From assembly GCF_020176715.1 (NCBI RefSeq), contig NZ_JAIVMF010000013.1, forward strand, positions 1-64,000: DNA of 64,000 nt, in the 5' to 3' direction. The notes under the pieces were generated by a model that saw only the letters and a list, made by a program, of their open reading frames with translations, was not told the origin of the DNA and ran no database searches. The DNA comes from Stappia stellulata. Lineage in GTDB: Bacteria; Pseudomonadota; Alphaproteobacteria; Rhizobiales; Stappiaceae. This document shows, one piece after another, positions 27,172 to 40,006 of the stretch; position 1 is the first letter of the stretch; every line of letters starts with the position of its first letter. The position numbers and the translations under genes are program-made.

Positions 27172-27750
27172 TCAGCGGCAGAAGCGATAGCGGCCCGAAT
27201 AGGCGAGATAGTAGCCGGTGCGCGGGTTGAAGCTGCGGTACTTGCGCGCGCAATAGGCATACCATTCCGGCGACCAGGCGGGGGCGCCGCGATAGACGCG
27301 TCTCGGGGCGGGGCCATAATAGCGTCGGGGCGCGATTGCCTGCTGGGCGATCAGCCCGGTGGCGAGACCGATGATGCCCGCGGCGGCAGCGCCGTTTCCG
27401 CCATAGCCGAAATAGACCCCGCTTCCATAGCGTGGGTAGGGCCGATACGCCGGATAGGGGCGATACGGACGGTAGGCCCGATAGGGACGATACGGACGGT
27501 AGGCGCGATAAGGCCGATAGGGGCGATAGGCTTGGCGGGGGGCATGCCTGTAGATGCGCTGGCTGCGATAACGCGGCGCCTCATAGCCGTGGTAATAGGG
27601 CGCGCGGACGGTGTCGGGCTGGGCGGACGCCGGTCGTGGCGCCAGCGGCAGCGACAGGGCGAGGGCGAGAACGCCGGCGAGCCCGAGGCGCAGGCTGTGC
27701 GGGGGCGTGCCGGTGCCGGCGAAACGGAAGAAACGCTGGACCAGGGACAT
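27172..27750 (-). CDS. BA14K family protein with Tyr-Arg-Pro repeats
   Basis: A 192-residue exported protein. Its signal peptide ends around RPASAQ. The middle is a run of YRPYRPYRA-type repeats, about ten units and very basic and aromatic. A Gly/Ala hydrophobic segment and the BA14K C-terminus (WYAYCARKYRSFNPRTGYY to RYRFCR) follow. AAGGAG precedes the ATG. The C-terminal 30 residues closely resemble the neighbouring BA14K gene, so the two arose by duplication. The repeat region suggests binding to an acidic partner such as polysaccharide or lipid A, which is inference only. Confidence 0.85.
   Translation of the reverse strand: MSLVQRFFRFAGTGTPPHSLRLGLAGVLALALSLPLAPRPASAQPDTVRAPYYHGYEAPRYRSQRIYRHAPRQAYRPYRPYRAYRPYRPYRAYRPYRPYPAYRPYPRYGSGVYFGYGGNGAAAAGIIGLATGLIAQQAIAPRRYYGPAPRRVYRGAPAWSPEWYAYCARKYRSFNPRTGYYLAYSGRYRFCR
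27440..27535. repeat. tandem repeat encoding YRPYR units
   Basis: A degenerate run based on CGATA-GG units within the second BA14K gene, coding on the minus strand for alternating Tyr-Arg-Pro residues. Likely prone to slippage and length variation. Confidence 0.65.
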
Positions 27751-27948
27751 GGCGGGTCTCCTTTCACGAACGGATCGGCCGGCGCAAGCCAGTCCCGCCG
27801 ATCCTGCCATTTCCATCATGGACGGCCTTCAATGTGGCGAGAGCGTGGCCCGGCGCGCGGGCGCGCGCGTCGCGCCATGGCGTCATCGGGATTTGCATTG
27901 GAGCCTTGGCGCGGGCAAAACAGGAGCGATCCATGCGCGTCCGGCGCC

Positions 27949-28743
27949 ATGGACCAGATGCCTGGAGAGCCTGCCATCGCCGAGCGCCCGCAAAAGACCG
28001 ACCCGATCCGGCCCACGGACGACGAGGCGATCGCGCTTGCGCGCAAGCTCGTGCGGCTGGCGCGCTTCGGGGCGCTTGGCGTTATTGATCCGGGGTCCGG
28101 CGCGCCTTTCGTATCGCGCGTTGCGCTGGCGACCGAGATGGACGGATCGCCGGTGATGCTGGTCTCCGCGCTGTCGACCCACACGAAGGCGCTTCTTGCG
28201 GATCCGCGTTGTTCGCTGCTTGTCGGCGAACCCGGCAAGGGCGATCCGCTCGCCCATCCACGCCTCACGCTCATGGGCACGGCGCATCCCTTTGCCGCCG
28301 ACGATCCGGCGCTGCCGCATGCGCGCCGCCGCTACCTGATGCGTCATCCCAAGGCGAAGCTCTATGCGGATTTTTCCGATTTCGCCTTTGTCCGCATGGA
28401 GGTGGCGCGGGCGAGCCTGAACGGCGGCTTCGGCAAGGCCTATGAGCTGCTGCCCTCCGATTTCCTGCTGGAGCGCGCGTCGCTCGGCGGGTTCTTGGAC
28501 ATGGAGGAAGGCGCTATCGCGCATCTGCATGCCGACCATCCCGATGCGGTGCGGCTTTACGCCGAGCGGCTGGCGCGGGCGGGCCAGGGGGCGTGGCAGC
28601 TTTCCTCGCTCGATCCGCAAGGGCTTGATTTCGTCGATGGCGACCGGGTTGCCCGGCTCGCCTTCGATCCGCCGCTCGCCGGGCCGCAGGACCTGCGCCC
28701 GCGCCTCGTTGCCCTTGCGAAACAGGCGAGAGACAGCGAATGA
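27949..28743 (+). CDS. flavin split-barrel (HugZ/PNPOx-like) protein
   Basis: A cytoplasmic protein of 264 residues in the pyridoxamine-phosphate-oxidase-like superfamily. The N-terminal split barrel (LARFGALGVIDPGSGAPFVSR, MLVSALSTHTKALLADPRCSLL, HPRLTLMGTA) is followed by a DUF2470-type C-terminal domain (IAHLHADHPDAVRLYAERL). Two-domain proteins of this shape include heme-degrading HugZ, but heme binding is not shown by the sequence. Its stop codon overlaps the first possible ATG of the next gene. Confidence 0.82.
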   Translation: MDQMPGEPAIAERPQKTDPIRPTDDEAIALARKLVRLARFGALGVIDPGSGAPFVSRVALATEMDGSPVMLVSALSTHTKALLADPRCSLLVGEPGKGDPLAHPRLTLMGTAHPFAADDPALPHARRRYLMRHPKAKLYADFSDFAFVRMEVARASLNGGFGKAYELLPSDFLLERASLGGFLDMEEGAIAHLHADHPDAVRLYAERLARAGQGAWQLSSLDPQGLDFVDGDRVARLAFDPPLAGPQDLRPRLVALAKQARDSE

Positions 28744-28796
28744 TGGCCGCACGAGCGACTGCCACCGATGACGCGATCTTGAGGGAGAACCGACGC

Positions 28797-29729
28797 GTGA
28801 AATCCCGTTTCCTTCGTCTGCCGGGTATGCCGGGCAACCGGCCGGGCGTGCTGCTGGCAGCCCTTGCGCTTGCCCTGTGCGCGGCCGTGTCCGCCCCGGC
28901 TCAGGCGCAATACCGGCTGGCGCCTTTCAAGGACCGCCTGTTCGACTATCCAGGCATGCTCGCCGGCAAGCCGCAGGACGCCTTCGTCATCGTCGACTAC
29001 GACAAGCGCCGCGACATCCACCGTCGCGACAAGGTGTGGGAGCGGCAGGTGCACGGCGAATATGTCTCGATGAAGCCGCGCAGCACGCAGGAAGACCTGA
29101 CGCTCACCGCCAATGGCCGCACGATCACCTACATGCGGGTGGGAACGCCGCGGGGCGCCAAGTCGATCGTGATTTACATTCACGGTCAAGGCGGTAACAG
29201 ATTTCAGGGAATGAATGACGTCAGCTTTGGCGGCAACTTCAACCGCATCAAGAACCTGATGGTCCGCAATTCCGGCGTCTACATCACGCTCGACGTCAAG
29301 AATTTCAAGGGCCAGGGCGAGGCGGACGTCAAGGCGCTGATGCAGCACTACACGCGCCAGGCGCCGGGCGCGCGCGTCTATGTCGCCTGCGGGTCGATGG
29401 GCGGGGCCTTGTGCTGGCGTCTGGCCAAGGACAACGCGGCTTCCGCAATGATGGGCGGGATCCTGCTGATGGGGTCGACGTGGGACGAAGGTTTCCTGTC
29501 GAGCGCCACCTTCCGCACCGCCCGGCTGCCGATCTATTTCGGGCACGGCAGTTGGGACGAGGTCTACGACTGGAAGAAGCAGGCCGGGTTCTTCGAGCGG
29601 CTCAAGGCACGCAATCCGCGCTATCCCGCGCGCTTCGCCCTGTTCGAGACGGGCACCCACGGAACGCCGATCCGCATGACGGACTGGCGGCTGGTGCTCA
29701 ACTGGATGTTCGCCGCCACCGGCCGGTGA
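28797..29729 (+). CDS. secreted alpha/beta hydrolase
   Basis: A protein of 310 residues with a signal peptide (hydrophobic LLAALALALCAAVSAPAQA). The hydrolase fold shows VIYIHGQGGNRFQG (oxyanion loop), the nucleophile elbow ACGSMGGAL and the C-terminal histidine in ETGTHGTP. The start is the GTG at 28797, which has GAGGGAGAA eight bases upstream and gives a clean signal peptide; an ATG at 28740 overlapping the previous stop would add 19 residues. Substrate unknown. It is probably cotranscribed with the preceding split-barrel gene. Confidence 0.8.
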   Translation: MKSRFLRLPGMPGNRPGVLLAALALALCAAVSAPAQAQYRLAPFKDRLFDYPGMLAGKPQDAFVIVDYDKRRDIHRRDKVWERQVHGEYVSMKPRSTQEDLTLTANGRTITYMRVGTPRGAKSIVIYIHGQGGNRFQGMNDVSFGGNFNRIKNLMVRNSGVYITLDVKNFKGQGEADVKALMQHYTRQAPGARVYVACGSMGGALCWRLAKDNAASAMMGGILLMGSTWDEGFLSSATFRTARLPIYFGHGSWDEVYDWKKQAGFFERLKARNPRYPARFALFETGTHGTPIRMTDWRLVLNWMFAATGR

Positions 29730-29839
29730 ACGATGCGGGGCAGTCCGGCGAAACGACGTGAAACAGTGTGTTTTCGGGTGTAGCCTACCCAGGATTGCGC
29801 GTCTGCGAGGCAAGGCGTGCCGGGATCCTGGAGGGCGAC

Positions 29840-30967
29840 ATGCAAAGCTTCAAGCTGACGGCCTGGAATATCGAGCATTCCGACAAGCTTCTGGATGAAC
29901 TAGACGCGACCGATCCGGATGCCCGCGCCAGGGCGGAGGCCCGCCGGGATGCGATCGCGGAAGAGATCGCCGCGCTTGATGCCGATATCCTGCTGGTCAC
30001 CGAGGGACCGAACGGCGAGGCGCGGGCGGCCGCTTTTTTCGATGCGGTGGCGCCGGGATACCGTCTGGCCGTGCGGGGAAGCGCCGACCGCAGGGACTAT
30101 GGCATGCGCGGTACGGACGCGACGACCGGGCGGCAGTGGATCTGGTTTCTGGTTCGCGAGAGGGCGCCGATCACGACGTCGCTGGTTCATCTCGACCGCT
30201 GGCAAGCGCTCGCGGAAGCCAGTTCCGGCGGCGCGCATGCGAACGGGCGCTGGGACGTGTCCTTTCCCAAGTTCGGCGACGAAACGCTGTCTTTCGACAT
30301 CGACCGCAACCACGGACACTGGCGTCACCCGCAGGTGCTGCTTGCCGAGATTGACGGGGCGCGGTTCGAGGTGATCGGGGCGCATTGCAAGAGCAAGTTC
30401 ACGCGCGTGCGCGGGCGTGGAGAACCGCTGGACGCGGATTTTTTCGCCAACAATCCGAAACTCGTGGCCGAGCTGATCAAGGCCCGCACGAAGATCACCA
30501 CCGAATGCGCCGACATCCGCCACTATGTGGATGCGCGTTTCGAGGCGGATCCGGGGGCTGCAATTATTGTCGCCGGCGACCTCAACGACGGACCCGGCAA
30601 GGAGCGGATCGAACGCCGGTTTCTCTATCACGATCTGATCGGCGCGCTGCAGGGCGAGGTGTTCTTCGCCAGGCGGTTTCTCAATCACGCGCTGTTCGAT
30701 GCGCCGGAGGATACGCGCTGGAGCGTCCATTTTCGAGACAAGCTCGATCCCGGCCGCGATCCGAACATCCTGCTCGATCATATCCTGTTTTCGCAAAGCT
30801 TCACCGGCAACCGCCAGGTGACGCCCTTCGCCTATCGGGCGCGGGCAGGCGGTGGATGCGTTGAGCACGATGTCCATCACGCGGTGACGGGGCCGCGTCC
30901 GCAGCACGCGCTGACAAGCGATCACACGCCGGTGTCGATGGTGTTCGACAAGCGACCGGCTGCGTGA
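29840..30967 (+). CDS. endonuclease/exonuclease/phosphatase family protein
   Basis: A metal-dependent phosphodiesterase of 375 residues with no signal peptide. Active-site elements of the EEP fold are all seen: the Asn in LTAWNIEH, the metal-binding Glu in LLVTEGP, the His in GAHCKSKF, the Asp/Asn pair in IIVAGDLNDGPG, the Asp in LLDHILFSQ and the Asp-His in TSDHTPVSM. GGAGGGCGAC precedes the ATG. The substrate could be nucleic acid, phospholipid or an inositol phosphate. It converges on the chemoreceptor gene with only four bases between stops. Confidence 0.85.
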   Translation: MQSFKLTAWNIEHSDKLLDELDATDPDARARAEARRDAIAEEIAALDADILLVTEGPNGEARAAAFFDAVAPGYRLAVRGSADRRDYGMRGTDATTGRQWIWFLVRERAPITTSLVHLDRWQALAEASSGGAHANGRWDVSFPKFGDETLSFDIDRNHGHWRHPQVLLAEIDGARFEVIGAHCKSKFTRVRGRGEPLDADFFANNPKLVAELIKARTKITTECADIRHYVDARFEADPGAAIIVAGDLNDGPGKERIERRFLYHDLIGALQGEVFFARRFLNHALFDAPEDTRWSVHFRDKLDPGRDPNILLDHILFSQSFTGNRQVTPFAYRARAGGGCVEHDVHHAVTGPRPQHALTSDHTPVSMVFDKRPAA

Positions 30968-30971
30968 AGGA

Positions 30972-32735
30972 TCACGCCGCGCGGATGTTCGCCAGGAAGG
31001 TGTCCAGCTCCCGCTGAAGCAGGCTCGATTGCTCCGAGAGGTTCTCGACCGTCGACAGCACCTGTCGGGCGCTGGCGCTGGAATCGACCGCTCCGGCGCT
31101 GACGGAGTTGATCGAGCAGGTGATATCGCCGCTTCCTTCCGCCACTTCGCTCACGTTGCGGGCGATCTCGGCGGTCACGGCGGTCTGCTCCTCGACGGCC
31201 GAAGCGATCGAGGAGATCTGGTCGTTGATCAGTCCGATGGCCTCGACCACCGCGGCAATCGCCTGTGCGGTGTCCGCCGCGCCGGACTGCATGTCCTTGA
31301 CCTGGGTGCTGATGTCTTCGGTTGCCTGGCCGGTCTGCCCGGCGAGCAGCTTCACCTCGCCGGCGACGACCGCAAAGCCCTTGCCGGCTTCCCCGGCGCG
31401 GGCCGCCTCGATGGTGGCATTCAGCGCCAGCAGGTTGGTCTGGGCGGAAATGTCGTTGATCAGCTTGACGACATCGTCGATCCGGGTTGCCGCCTGCGCC
31501 AGTCCGTCGACCGTTTCGCTCGAGCGCCTGGCGTTGCGCGTCGTTTCCCCGGTCGCGCCGAGGGCGGCGCTGACCTGGCGGCTGATTTCGCTGATGGAGG
31601 CGGAGAGCTCTTCCGCCGCGCTCGCCACGGTCTGGACGCCGGTGGAGGATTGTTCCGCGGCAGCGGCCACCGTATTGGCGTTGTCGGAGGTCTTGCGGGC
31701 GTTTTCCGCCATCTGGATCGCGGTCGCCTCCAGCTCGCTGACGGCGGAGGCAATGCCGTCGGAGACCCGTTTCACCGTGGCCTCGAGATTGTCGGCGAGG
31801 CGCATCGTGGCTTCGCGTTTCTCCAGTTCGATCCGCTCTTCCTCTTCCTTGGCCTGGGCCTGAAGGCGCTGGATCTCGATGGTCTTTTGGCGGAATTCGG
31901 TGAAGGCTGTGGCAAGTTCGCCGATCTCTCCGCCGGCGCGCGTGTCGAGTTCGATCGACGTATCATTCTGGGCGAGCCGATTGAGGGCATTGACGACGGC
32001 TCGCAAGGGGCGGCTGATGCCCAGGATGGCGAGAAGCAGCGAAAACACGACACCTGTGACAATGGCGGAGCCGGAGATGACGGCCATCAGAAGGAAGGCG
32101 GTCTCTTCGTGAGCCTTCGCAGTTTCAACGGACGTGGTAACAAAGCGGTTCAACTCCGTTGTCAGTCTTTCCAGTTCGCCGTTCAGACGAGCCTGTTCGG
32201 CTTCAACCTCCGCAGCAAGCCGTGTGGCGCTGGTCAGGTCACCTGCCTTGATATGATCGACAACGGTGTGGATGTGATCGTCGTAAATCTTGTGTTCCTG
32301 TTCGATAGTCTTCAACTGGTCAAGAACGTTTTCGTATTTGGCGCGTTGTTCTTCCGTTTGGGCGATGGCGATGCCTTTTTCGGCAATCTTCTCCGCCGCG
32401 AGGATTTCTTCGTCGACGAGTGCGGCAAGCCTGAACAGGGTGTCCGTCAGGCTGTCAAACGAGTCCGTCTGCCCGGCCGATCCGACATTCCCGACCCGCA
32501 ACAGGCGCTCAAGAAGAATTGCCTGCTCGAGTTGATGAAGGCTGACCTTTGAGACATTGGTCGTCAGGGGAACGGTCTCGGTTGCAATCTCTTCCAGCTC
32601 GACCCCGATCTGTTGCATCTGCATCAGACCGATGCCTGCAATCGACAGCATCATGATGCCGAGAAATCCAACGAGTGCGAGGATTTTGGCGGAAACGCCC
32701 GCCAGTCGGCTTGAACGCTTGTGCATGTCGGGCAT
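30972..32735 (-). CDS. methyl-accepting chemotaxis protein
   Basis: A membrane chemoreceptor of 587 residues. It has TM1 ([18 protein letters not shown]), a mostly helical periplasmic domain of about 190 residues (possibly HBM-like, a four-helix binder of small acids), TM2 near residue 210, HAMP, a coiled-coil linker and the signalling hairpin with the conserved tip [20 protein letters not shown]. No C-terminal pentapeptide for CheR/CheB is present. It starts at the ATG with AAGGA upstream; the longer frame has no ribosome site. No che genes adjoin. Ligand unknown. Confidence 0.92.
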   Translation of the reverse strand: MPDMHKRSSRLAGVSAKILALVGFLGIMMLSIAGIGLMQMQQIGVELEEIATETVPLTTNVSKVSLHQLEQAILLERLLRVGNVGSAGQTDSFDSLTDTLFRLAALVDEEILAAEKIAEKGIAIAQTEEQRAKYENVLDQLKTIEQEHKIYDDHIHTVVDHIKAGDLTSATRLAAEVEAEQARLNGELERLTTELNRFVTTSVETAKAHEETAFLLMAVISGSAIVTGVVFSLLLAILGISRPLRAVVNALNRLAQNDTSIELDTRAGGEIGELATAFTEFRQKTIEIQRLQAQAKEEEERIELEKREATMRLADNLEATVKRVSDGIASAVSELEATAIQMAENARKTSDNANTVAAAAEQSSTGVQTVASAAEELSASISEISRQVSAALGATGETTRNARRSSETVDGLAQAATRIDDVVKLINDISAQTNLLALNATIEAARAGEAGKGFAVVAGEVKLLAGQTGQATEDISTQVKDMQSGAADTAQAIAAVVEAIGLINDQISSIASAVEEQTAVTAEIARNVSEVAEGSGDITCSINSVSAGAVDSSASARQVLSTVENLSEQSSLLQRELDTFLANIRAA

Positions 32736-33111
32736 GACAGTGTCCTTGTCTCGAGAAACGCTAAGCCACTTGAGGTTGAGTCGCTTTCTCAATTACACAG
32801 CGGAAATCGTTAATTTTCGATACTCTTCGTGGCTCATGGAAGTAGTTTTCAAAAAGTCGTGCCACTGATCAGTAAAAATACGATTCTTATTGTCATAAGA
32901 GCGGATGGTTGTTCAAACCGAATGCCTTTCCGATGCCGTATATCTTCGCGGATGTCGGCATTCCGGGACGGTCCAAGGCGCCCTGTCGGTATCAAGGGGT
33001 GCCTATTCCGGATGGTTCGGGCCGAAAAAGAACCGGCCCCCACGGTTGCGGAGGCCGGTCTGATCAAGGCTTCGGTTCTTGGCGGGGAGGGCGCGCGGCC
33101 GCGCGCCCCGG
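32736..33111. other. AT-rich intergenic region between chemoreceptor and oxoprolinase genes
   Basis: No gene apparent. The stretch 32766-32930 is markedly AT-rich and should contain the leftward chemoreceptor promoter. It also holds an inverted repeat CTTAT/ATAAG (32886-32899). The right half holds the oxoprolinase terminator. Confidence 0.5.
33022..33059 (-). terminator. rho-independent terminator of the oxoprolinase gene
   Basis: On the minus strand the stem ACCGGCC/GGCCGGT (33059-33053 and 33038-33032) is followed by TCTTTTTC, about 50 bases past the stop. Confidence 0.8.
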
Positions 33112-36714
<3,603 letters not shown>

Positions 36715-36805
36715 GATGCGTCTCTCCCAGTTTGTCCTAGCCCGTCACGACTGTGCGGCGCGAGCGCGCGCACCCAGCGTATCGGAAGATGTCTCGCGCT
36801 CATTC

Positions 36806-36831
36806 CAATAATTTATCGATAAAATGTCAAT
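36806..36831 (-). promoter_or_regulatory. conserved promoter element upstream of the oxoprolinase gene
   Basis: The plus strand reads CAATAATTTATCGATAAA then ATGTCAAT, containing the perfect palindrome TTATCGATAA (36813-36822). It matches 22 of 26 positions of the element at 41316. On the minus strand it includes TTGACA, so part of the conservation may be a -35 box. It probably binds a regulator common to both transcripts. Confidence 0.65.
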
Positions 36832-36876
36832 GAAAAACGGTTGCCGGATTTCGGCGGTCGCTTCATGCCCTATGCA

Positions 36877-36910
36877 AAACGCCCCGCTCGACGGGCGAGG
36901 CGGGGCGTTT
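36877..36910. terminator. terminator after the TRAP operon
   Basis: A perfect 11-bp stem, AAACGCCCCGC (36877-36887) with GCGGGGCGTTT (36900-36910), and a 12-base loop, 32 bases past the dctM stop on the minus strand, ending in TTTTGC there. The A-T closing pairs make it potentially bidirectional. Confidence 0.85.
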
Positions 36911-36941
36911 CGCAGAGGTTACTCGTGGCGGCTTGCCCCGG

Positions 36942-38249
36942 TCACGGGCGGTTTCGCATGTTGTCCGGCAGCCAGGTGGCGAGTTCCGGAACGGCGATGA
37001 GCACGAAGACCATGGCCACCATGATCGCGAACATCGGCAGGGCCGCCTTCGATATGTAGCCCATCTCATGCCGGGTGATGCCCTGGAGCACGAAGAGGTT
37101 GAAGCCGATCGGCGGCGTGATCTGCGCCATTTCCACGACGATCACCACGAAGATGCCGAACCAGATCATGTCGATGCCGGCCGCGCGCACCATCGGTTCC
37201 ACCACGGCCATGGTCAGCACGACGGCGGAGATGCCGTCGAGGAAACAGCCGATGACGATGTAGAACACCAGGAGCGCCATCAGCAGCTCGAACCGCGACA
37301 GCTCCATCGAGGCGATATATTCCGCGATGGCCCTCGGCAGGCCGGTAAAGCCCATCGACAGCGTCAGGAAGGCGGCGCCGGCGAGGATCAGGGCGATCAT
37401 CGCGGAGGTGCGGGTCGCGCCCATCAGGCTGTCGAGGAAGGTCGACCAGGTGAGCGAGCCCTGCCAGGCGGCAAGCACCAGCGCTCCGATCACGCCGATC
37501 GCCGCGGCCTCCGTCGCCGTTGCAAAGCCCGCGTACATCGAGCCGATCACGGCGAGGATCAGCATCATCACCGGGATCAGGAAGCGGGCGTTGCGGATTT
37601 TTTCGACGAAGCTCATCGGCGGTTCGGGATCCGGCTTGTAGGTCTTCGACAGCTTCGCGTAGATCGCCACATAGCCCATGAACATCGCGGCCAGCACCAG
37701 CCCCGGCAGGACGCCGGCCATGAACAGCTTGGTGATGGATTCATTGATGGTCACGCCATAGACGATGAGGATCAGCGAGGGCGGGATCATCAGCCCAAGC
37801 GTTGCCGCGCCCGCCAGCGTGCCGATCACCATGTGTTCGGGGTAGTTGCGCCGCCTGAGTTCGGGGATCGACATTTTTCCCACGGTCGTCAGCGTCGCGG
37901 CCGAGGAGCCGGAGACGGCGGCAAACACCGTGCAGCCGACGATGTTGGTGTGGACGAGCCCGCCGGGAAGCCGCGCCATGAAGGGCGAGAGGCCGCGGAA
38001 CATGTCCTCCGACAGGCGCGTTCGGTAGAGGATTTCGCCCATCCAGATGAAGAGCGGCAGGGCGGTCAGCGTCCAGGACGACGACGAGGCCCAGATCACC
38101 GTGATCATCGCATCGCCGGCGGGCCGCGAGGTGAAGAGCTCGACGCCGACGAAGGCGACGCCGATCAGGGCGAGGCCGACCCAGACACCGGTGCCGAGCA
38201 GCAGGAACAGGACGAAGAGGAAGAGGACGACGGGGGCAAGCGATTCCAT
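36942..38249 (-). CDS. dctM: TRAP transporter large permease (DctM)
   Basis: The channel subunit of a Na+-driven TRAP transporter, 435 residues with about 12 membrane segments. Typical DctM motifs are ALPLFIWMGEIL, AAVSGSSAATLTTVGKM, AATLGLMIPPSLILIVYG and ITPPIGFNLFVLQG. It starts at the ATG giving MESLAPVVLFLFVLF. It is preceded by the small permease at five bases and followed by a strong terminator. Confidence 0.94.
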   Translation of the reverse strand: MESLAPVVLFLFVLFLLLGTGVWVGLALIGVAFVGVELFTSRPAGDAMITVIWASSSSWTLTALPLFIWMGEILYRTRLSEDMFRGLSPFMARLPGGLVHTNIVGCTVFAAVSGSSAATLTTVGKMSIPELRRRNYPEHMVIGTLAGAATLGLMIPPSLILIVYGVTINESITKLFMAGVLPGLVLAAMFMGYVAIYAKLSKTYKPDPEPPMSFVEKIRNARFLIPVMMLILAVIGSMYAGFATATEAAAIGVIGALVLAAWQGSLTWSTFLDSLMGATRTSAMIALILAGAAFLTLSMGFTGLPRAIAEYIASMELSRFELLMALLVFYIVIGCFLDGISAVVLTMAVVEPMVRAAGIDMIWFGIFVVIVVEMAQITPPIGFNLFVLQGITRHEMGYISKAALPMFAIMVAMVFVLIAVPELATWLPDNMRNRP

Positions 38250-38254
38250 CGGCG

Positions 38255-38788
38255 TCACTCCCCGTGGCTCTGTTCGGCGGTGTCGGACTTGATGCCGGCA
38301 TCGCCGCGAAAAAGGACGCGAAGGAAGTGGTCCGTCATCGCAATGGCAAGCAGGATGGCGCCGGCGCTCATCGCCAATTGCGGGATCCAGAGCGGCGTGG
38401 CGTCCTGGCCCTGGCTGACGTCCTTGAACTTCCACGACCAGTAGGTCGCCTTGACCGCATAGCGGGCGAGGAACCAGGTGAGCACCGTGCCGATGGCGAA
38501 ACACCAGATCTCAAGCCATCGCCGCTTCGGCCCGAGGGCGTTCAGCAGGATGCTGACACGGATGTGCGAGCCGTGGTTGAGCGCATGGGCGAAGGCGAAA
38601 AAGGAGGCCGCCGCCATGGCGTAGCCGGCGTAGCTGGTCGCGCCGGGAAAGGTCAGCCCGGTCCAGCGCGCGACCATCTGGCCCACGATGATTGCGAGAA
38701 TCGTCACGAGGCTGAGGGCGGCCAAGGCGCCGCCGGCGAGATACAGGCCGTCCAGGAACCGGCGCAATCCGCGTCCGAGAGCTGTCAT
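38255..38788 (-). CDS. dctQ: TRAP transporter small permease (DctQ)
   Basis: A four-helix membrane subunit of 177 residues that pairs with DctM. Characteristic elements are LVTILAIIVGQMVARWTG, the SYAGYAMAAASFFAFAHAL segment and GSHIRVSILLNALGPK, followed by an amphipathic middle and the WIPQLAMSAGAILLAIAM helix. It lies between the binding-protein and large-permease genes; the dctP-dctQ gap contains a strong hairpin. Confidence 0.92.
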   Translation of the reverse strand: MTALGRGLRRFLDGLYLAGGALAALSLVTILAIIVGQMVARWTGLTFPGATSYAGYAMAAASFFAFAHALNHGSHIRVSILLNALGPKRRWLEIWCFAIGTVLTWFLARYAVKATYWSWKFKDVSQGQDATPLWIPQLAMSAGAILLAIAMTDHFLRVLFRGDAGIKSDTAEQSHGE

Positions 38789-38847
38789 GGGTCCGTCCGA
38801 TGGTTGGATGGCAGGCCGGCGTTCGGGCCGCTGCCGGGCGCAAGGGA

Positions 38848-38880
38848 CGGCGGCCGCGAAGACGCGCTTCGCGACCGCCG
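38848..38880 (-). promoter_or_regulatory. intercistronic hairpin between dctP and dctQ
   Basis: Stem CGGCGG-C-CGCGAAG with CTTCGCG-A-CCGCCG, that is 13 pairs with one mismatch and a 5-base loop. No U-tract follows. In transporter operons such hairpins commonly stabilise the 3' end of the binding-protein message so that it is made in excess over the permeases. Confidence 0.6.
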
Positions 38881-38896
38881 GAGCATCTTGCCCTCG

Positions 38897-39883
38897 TTAC
38901 ATCGCCTTGTAGGCGTCGACGATGGCCTTGCCCTTGTCGCCGGCCGACTCCAGCCATTCGGCCGTCATCGTCTCGCCGATCTTGGCGAGATCCGCCTTGA
39001 GCTGGTCGCTCGGATCGGCAACGGTCATGCCGTTGGAGGCGAGGCCTTCCAGCGTGAAGGTGGTGTAGGCCTTGGCCTTCTCCAGACCTTCCGTTTCGGC
39101 GGTTGCAGCGCAGCCGCGGATCACGTCCTTGCTGGCGTCCGACAGGCCGTCCCAGGCATCCTTGTTGACCATCACGGCGTTGCGCGGCAGCCAGGCGTCG
39201 ACCGCATAGAAATGCGAGACGTTTTCCCAAAGCTTGCGGTCGTAGCCGGTCGCACCCGAGGACACCATGGATTCGGCCACACCGGTGGCGAAGGCCTGCG
39301 AGACTTCCGCCGCCTCGATCTGCACCGGGAGCATGCCCGTCAGTTCGGCAAGCTTGGCGGTTGCCGCATTGTAGGCGCGGAACTTCAGGCCTTCCATGTC
39401 GGCAACCGACTCGACCGGCTTGTTGAAATACATGCCCTGGGGCGGCCACGGCACGGTGTAGAGCATCACCAGGTTCTGCTCTTCCAGCGCGGAGCCGACT
39501 GCCTCTTCGGCCGCCGACCACAGCTTGACGGAATCGTCGAAGGAGGTGGCGAGGAAGGGAATGCTGTCGATGCCAAACAGCGGGTCCTCATTGGCATGGG
39601 CGGAGAGCAGGCGCTCGCCGATCTGCACCTGGCCGGTCTGGATCGCGCGCTTGATGTCGGCGCCGCCGAACAGCGAACCGCCCGGATGGGTGACGATCTC
39701 GATGTCGCCGCCAGTGCCCTCGGTGACGCAGGCGGCGAAGACCGCGGCGTTCTCGGAGTGGAAGTTGGAGGCCGAATAGGCCAGCGGCATGTCCCATTTT
39801 TCCGCTGCCGCCGGTGCGGCAAAGGCAACCGCGACAAGGGCGGTCGAGGCAAGTGCCGTGGTGGTCTTGATGAGTGTCGTCAT
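38897..39883 (-). CDS. dctP: TRAP transporter substrate-binding protein (DctP)
   Basis: A periplasmic receptor of 328 residues with a signal peptide ending at AAPAAAEKW. The DctP fold shows NFHSENAAVFAACV, IEIVTHPGGSLFGGADIKRA, PWPPQGMYFNKPVES, the MEGLKFRAYN segment with the arginine that normally holds the substrate carboxylate, and VSSGATGYDRKLWE. GGAGGAGAAAC precedes the ATG. The carboxylate-binding arginine implies an organic acid substrate. Context suggests oxoproline, a hydantoin derivative or a D-amino acid, but this is inference. Confidence 0.94.
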   Translation of the reverse strand: MTTLIKTTTALASTALVAVAFAAPAAAEKWDMPLAYSASNFHSENAAVFAACVTEGTGGDIEIVTHPGGSLFGGADIKRAIQTGQVQIGERLLSAHANEDPLFGIDSIPFLATSFDDSVKLWSAAEEAVGSALEEQNLVMLYTVPWPPQGMYFNKPVESVADMEGLKFRAYNAATAKLAELTGMLPVQIEAAEVSQAFATGVAESMVSSGATGYDRKLWENVSHFYAVDAWLPRNAVMVNKDAWDGLSDASKDVIRGCAATAETEGLEKAKAYTTFTLEGLASNGMTVADPSDQLKADLAKIGETMTAEWLESAGDKGKAIVDAYKAM

Positions 39884-39949
39884 TCTCTGTTTCTCCTCCA
39901 GGTTTGCGCAGCGGCCAATCGGCGCGGTGCGCGAAATCTGTCTCCGGGT

Positions 39950-39968
39950 ATCCGGCTTTCCGCCGGAT
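39950..39968 (-). promoter_or_regulatory. small hairpin between dadA-like gene and dctP
   Basis: ATCCGGC (39950-39956) and GCCGGAT (39962-39968) with loop TTTCC, in the 123-base gap between the two genes. It may be an RNA-processing or attenuation site; no T-run follows. Confidence 0.4.
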
Positions 39969-40006
39969 CTTATGATGTCGCGGCCCGTGCCGCGCGTGGA
40001 TTCACT

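Noticed and set aside
27949-28743. Assignment as heme oxygenase HugZ
   Set aside because: The domain order fits, but no heme uptake genes adjoin and the heme-ligand histidine cannot be identified with confidence, so only the fold family is reported.
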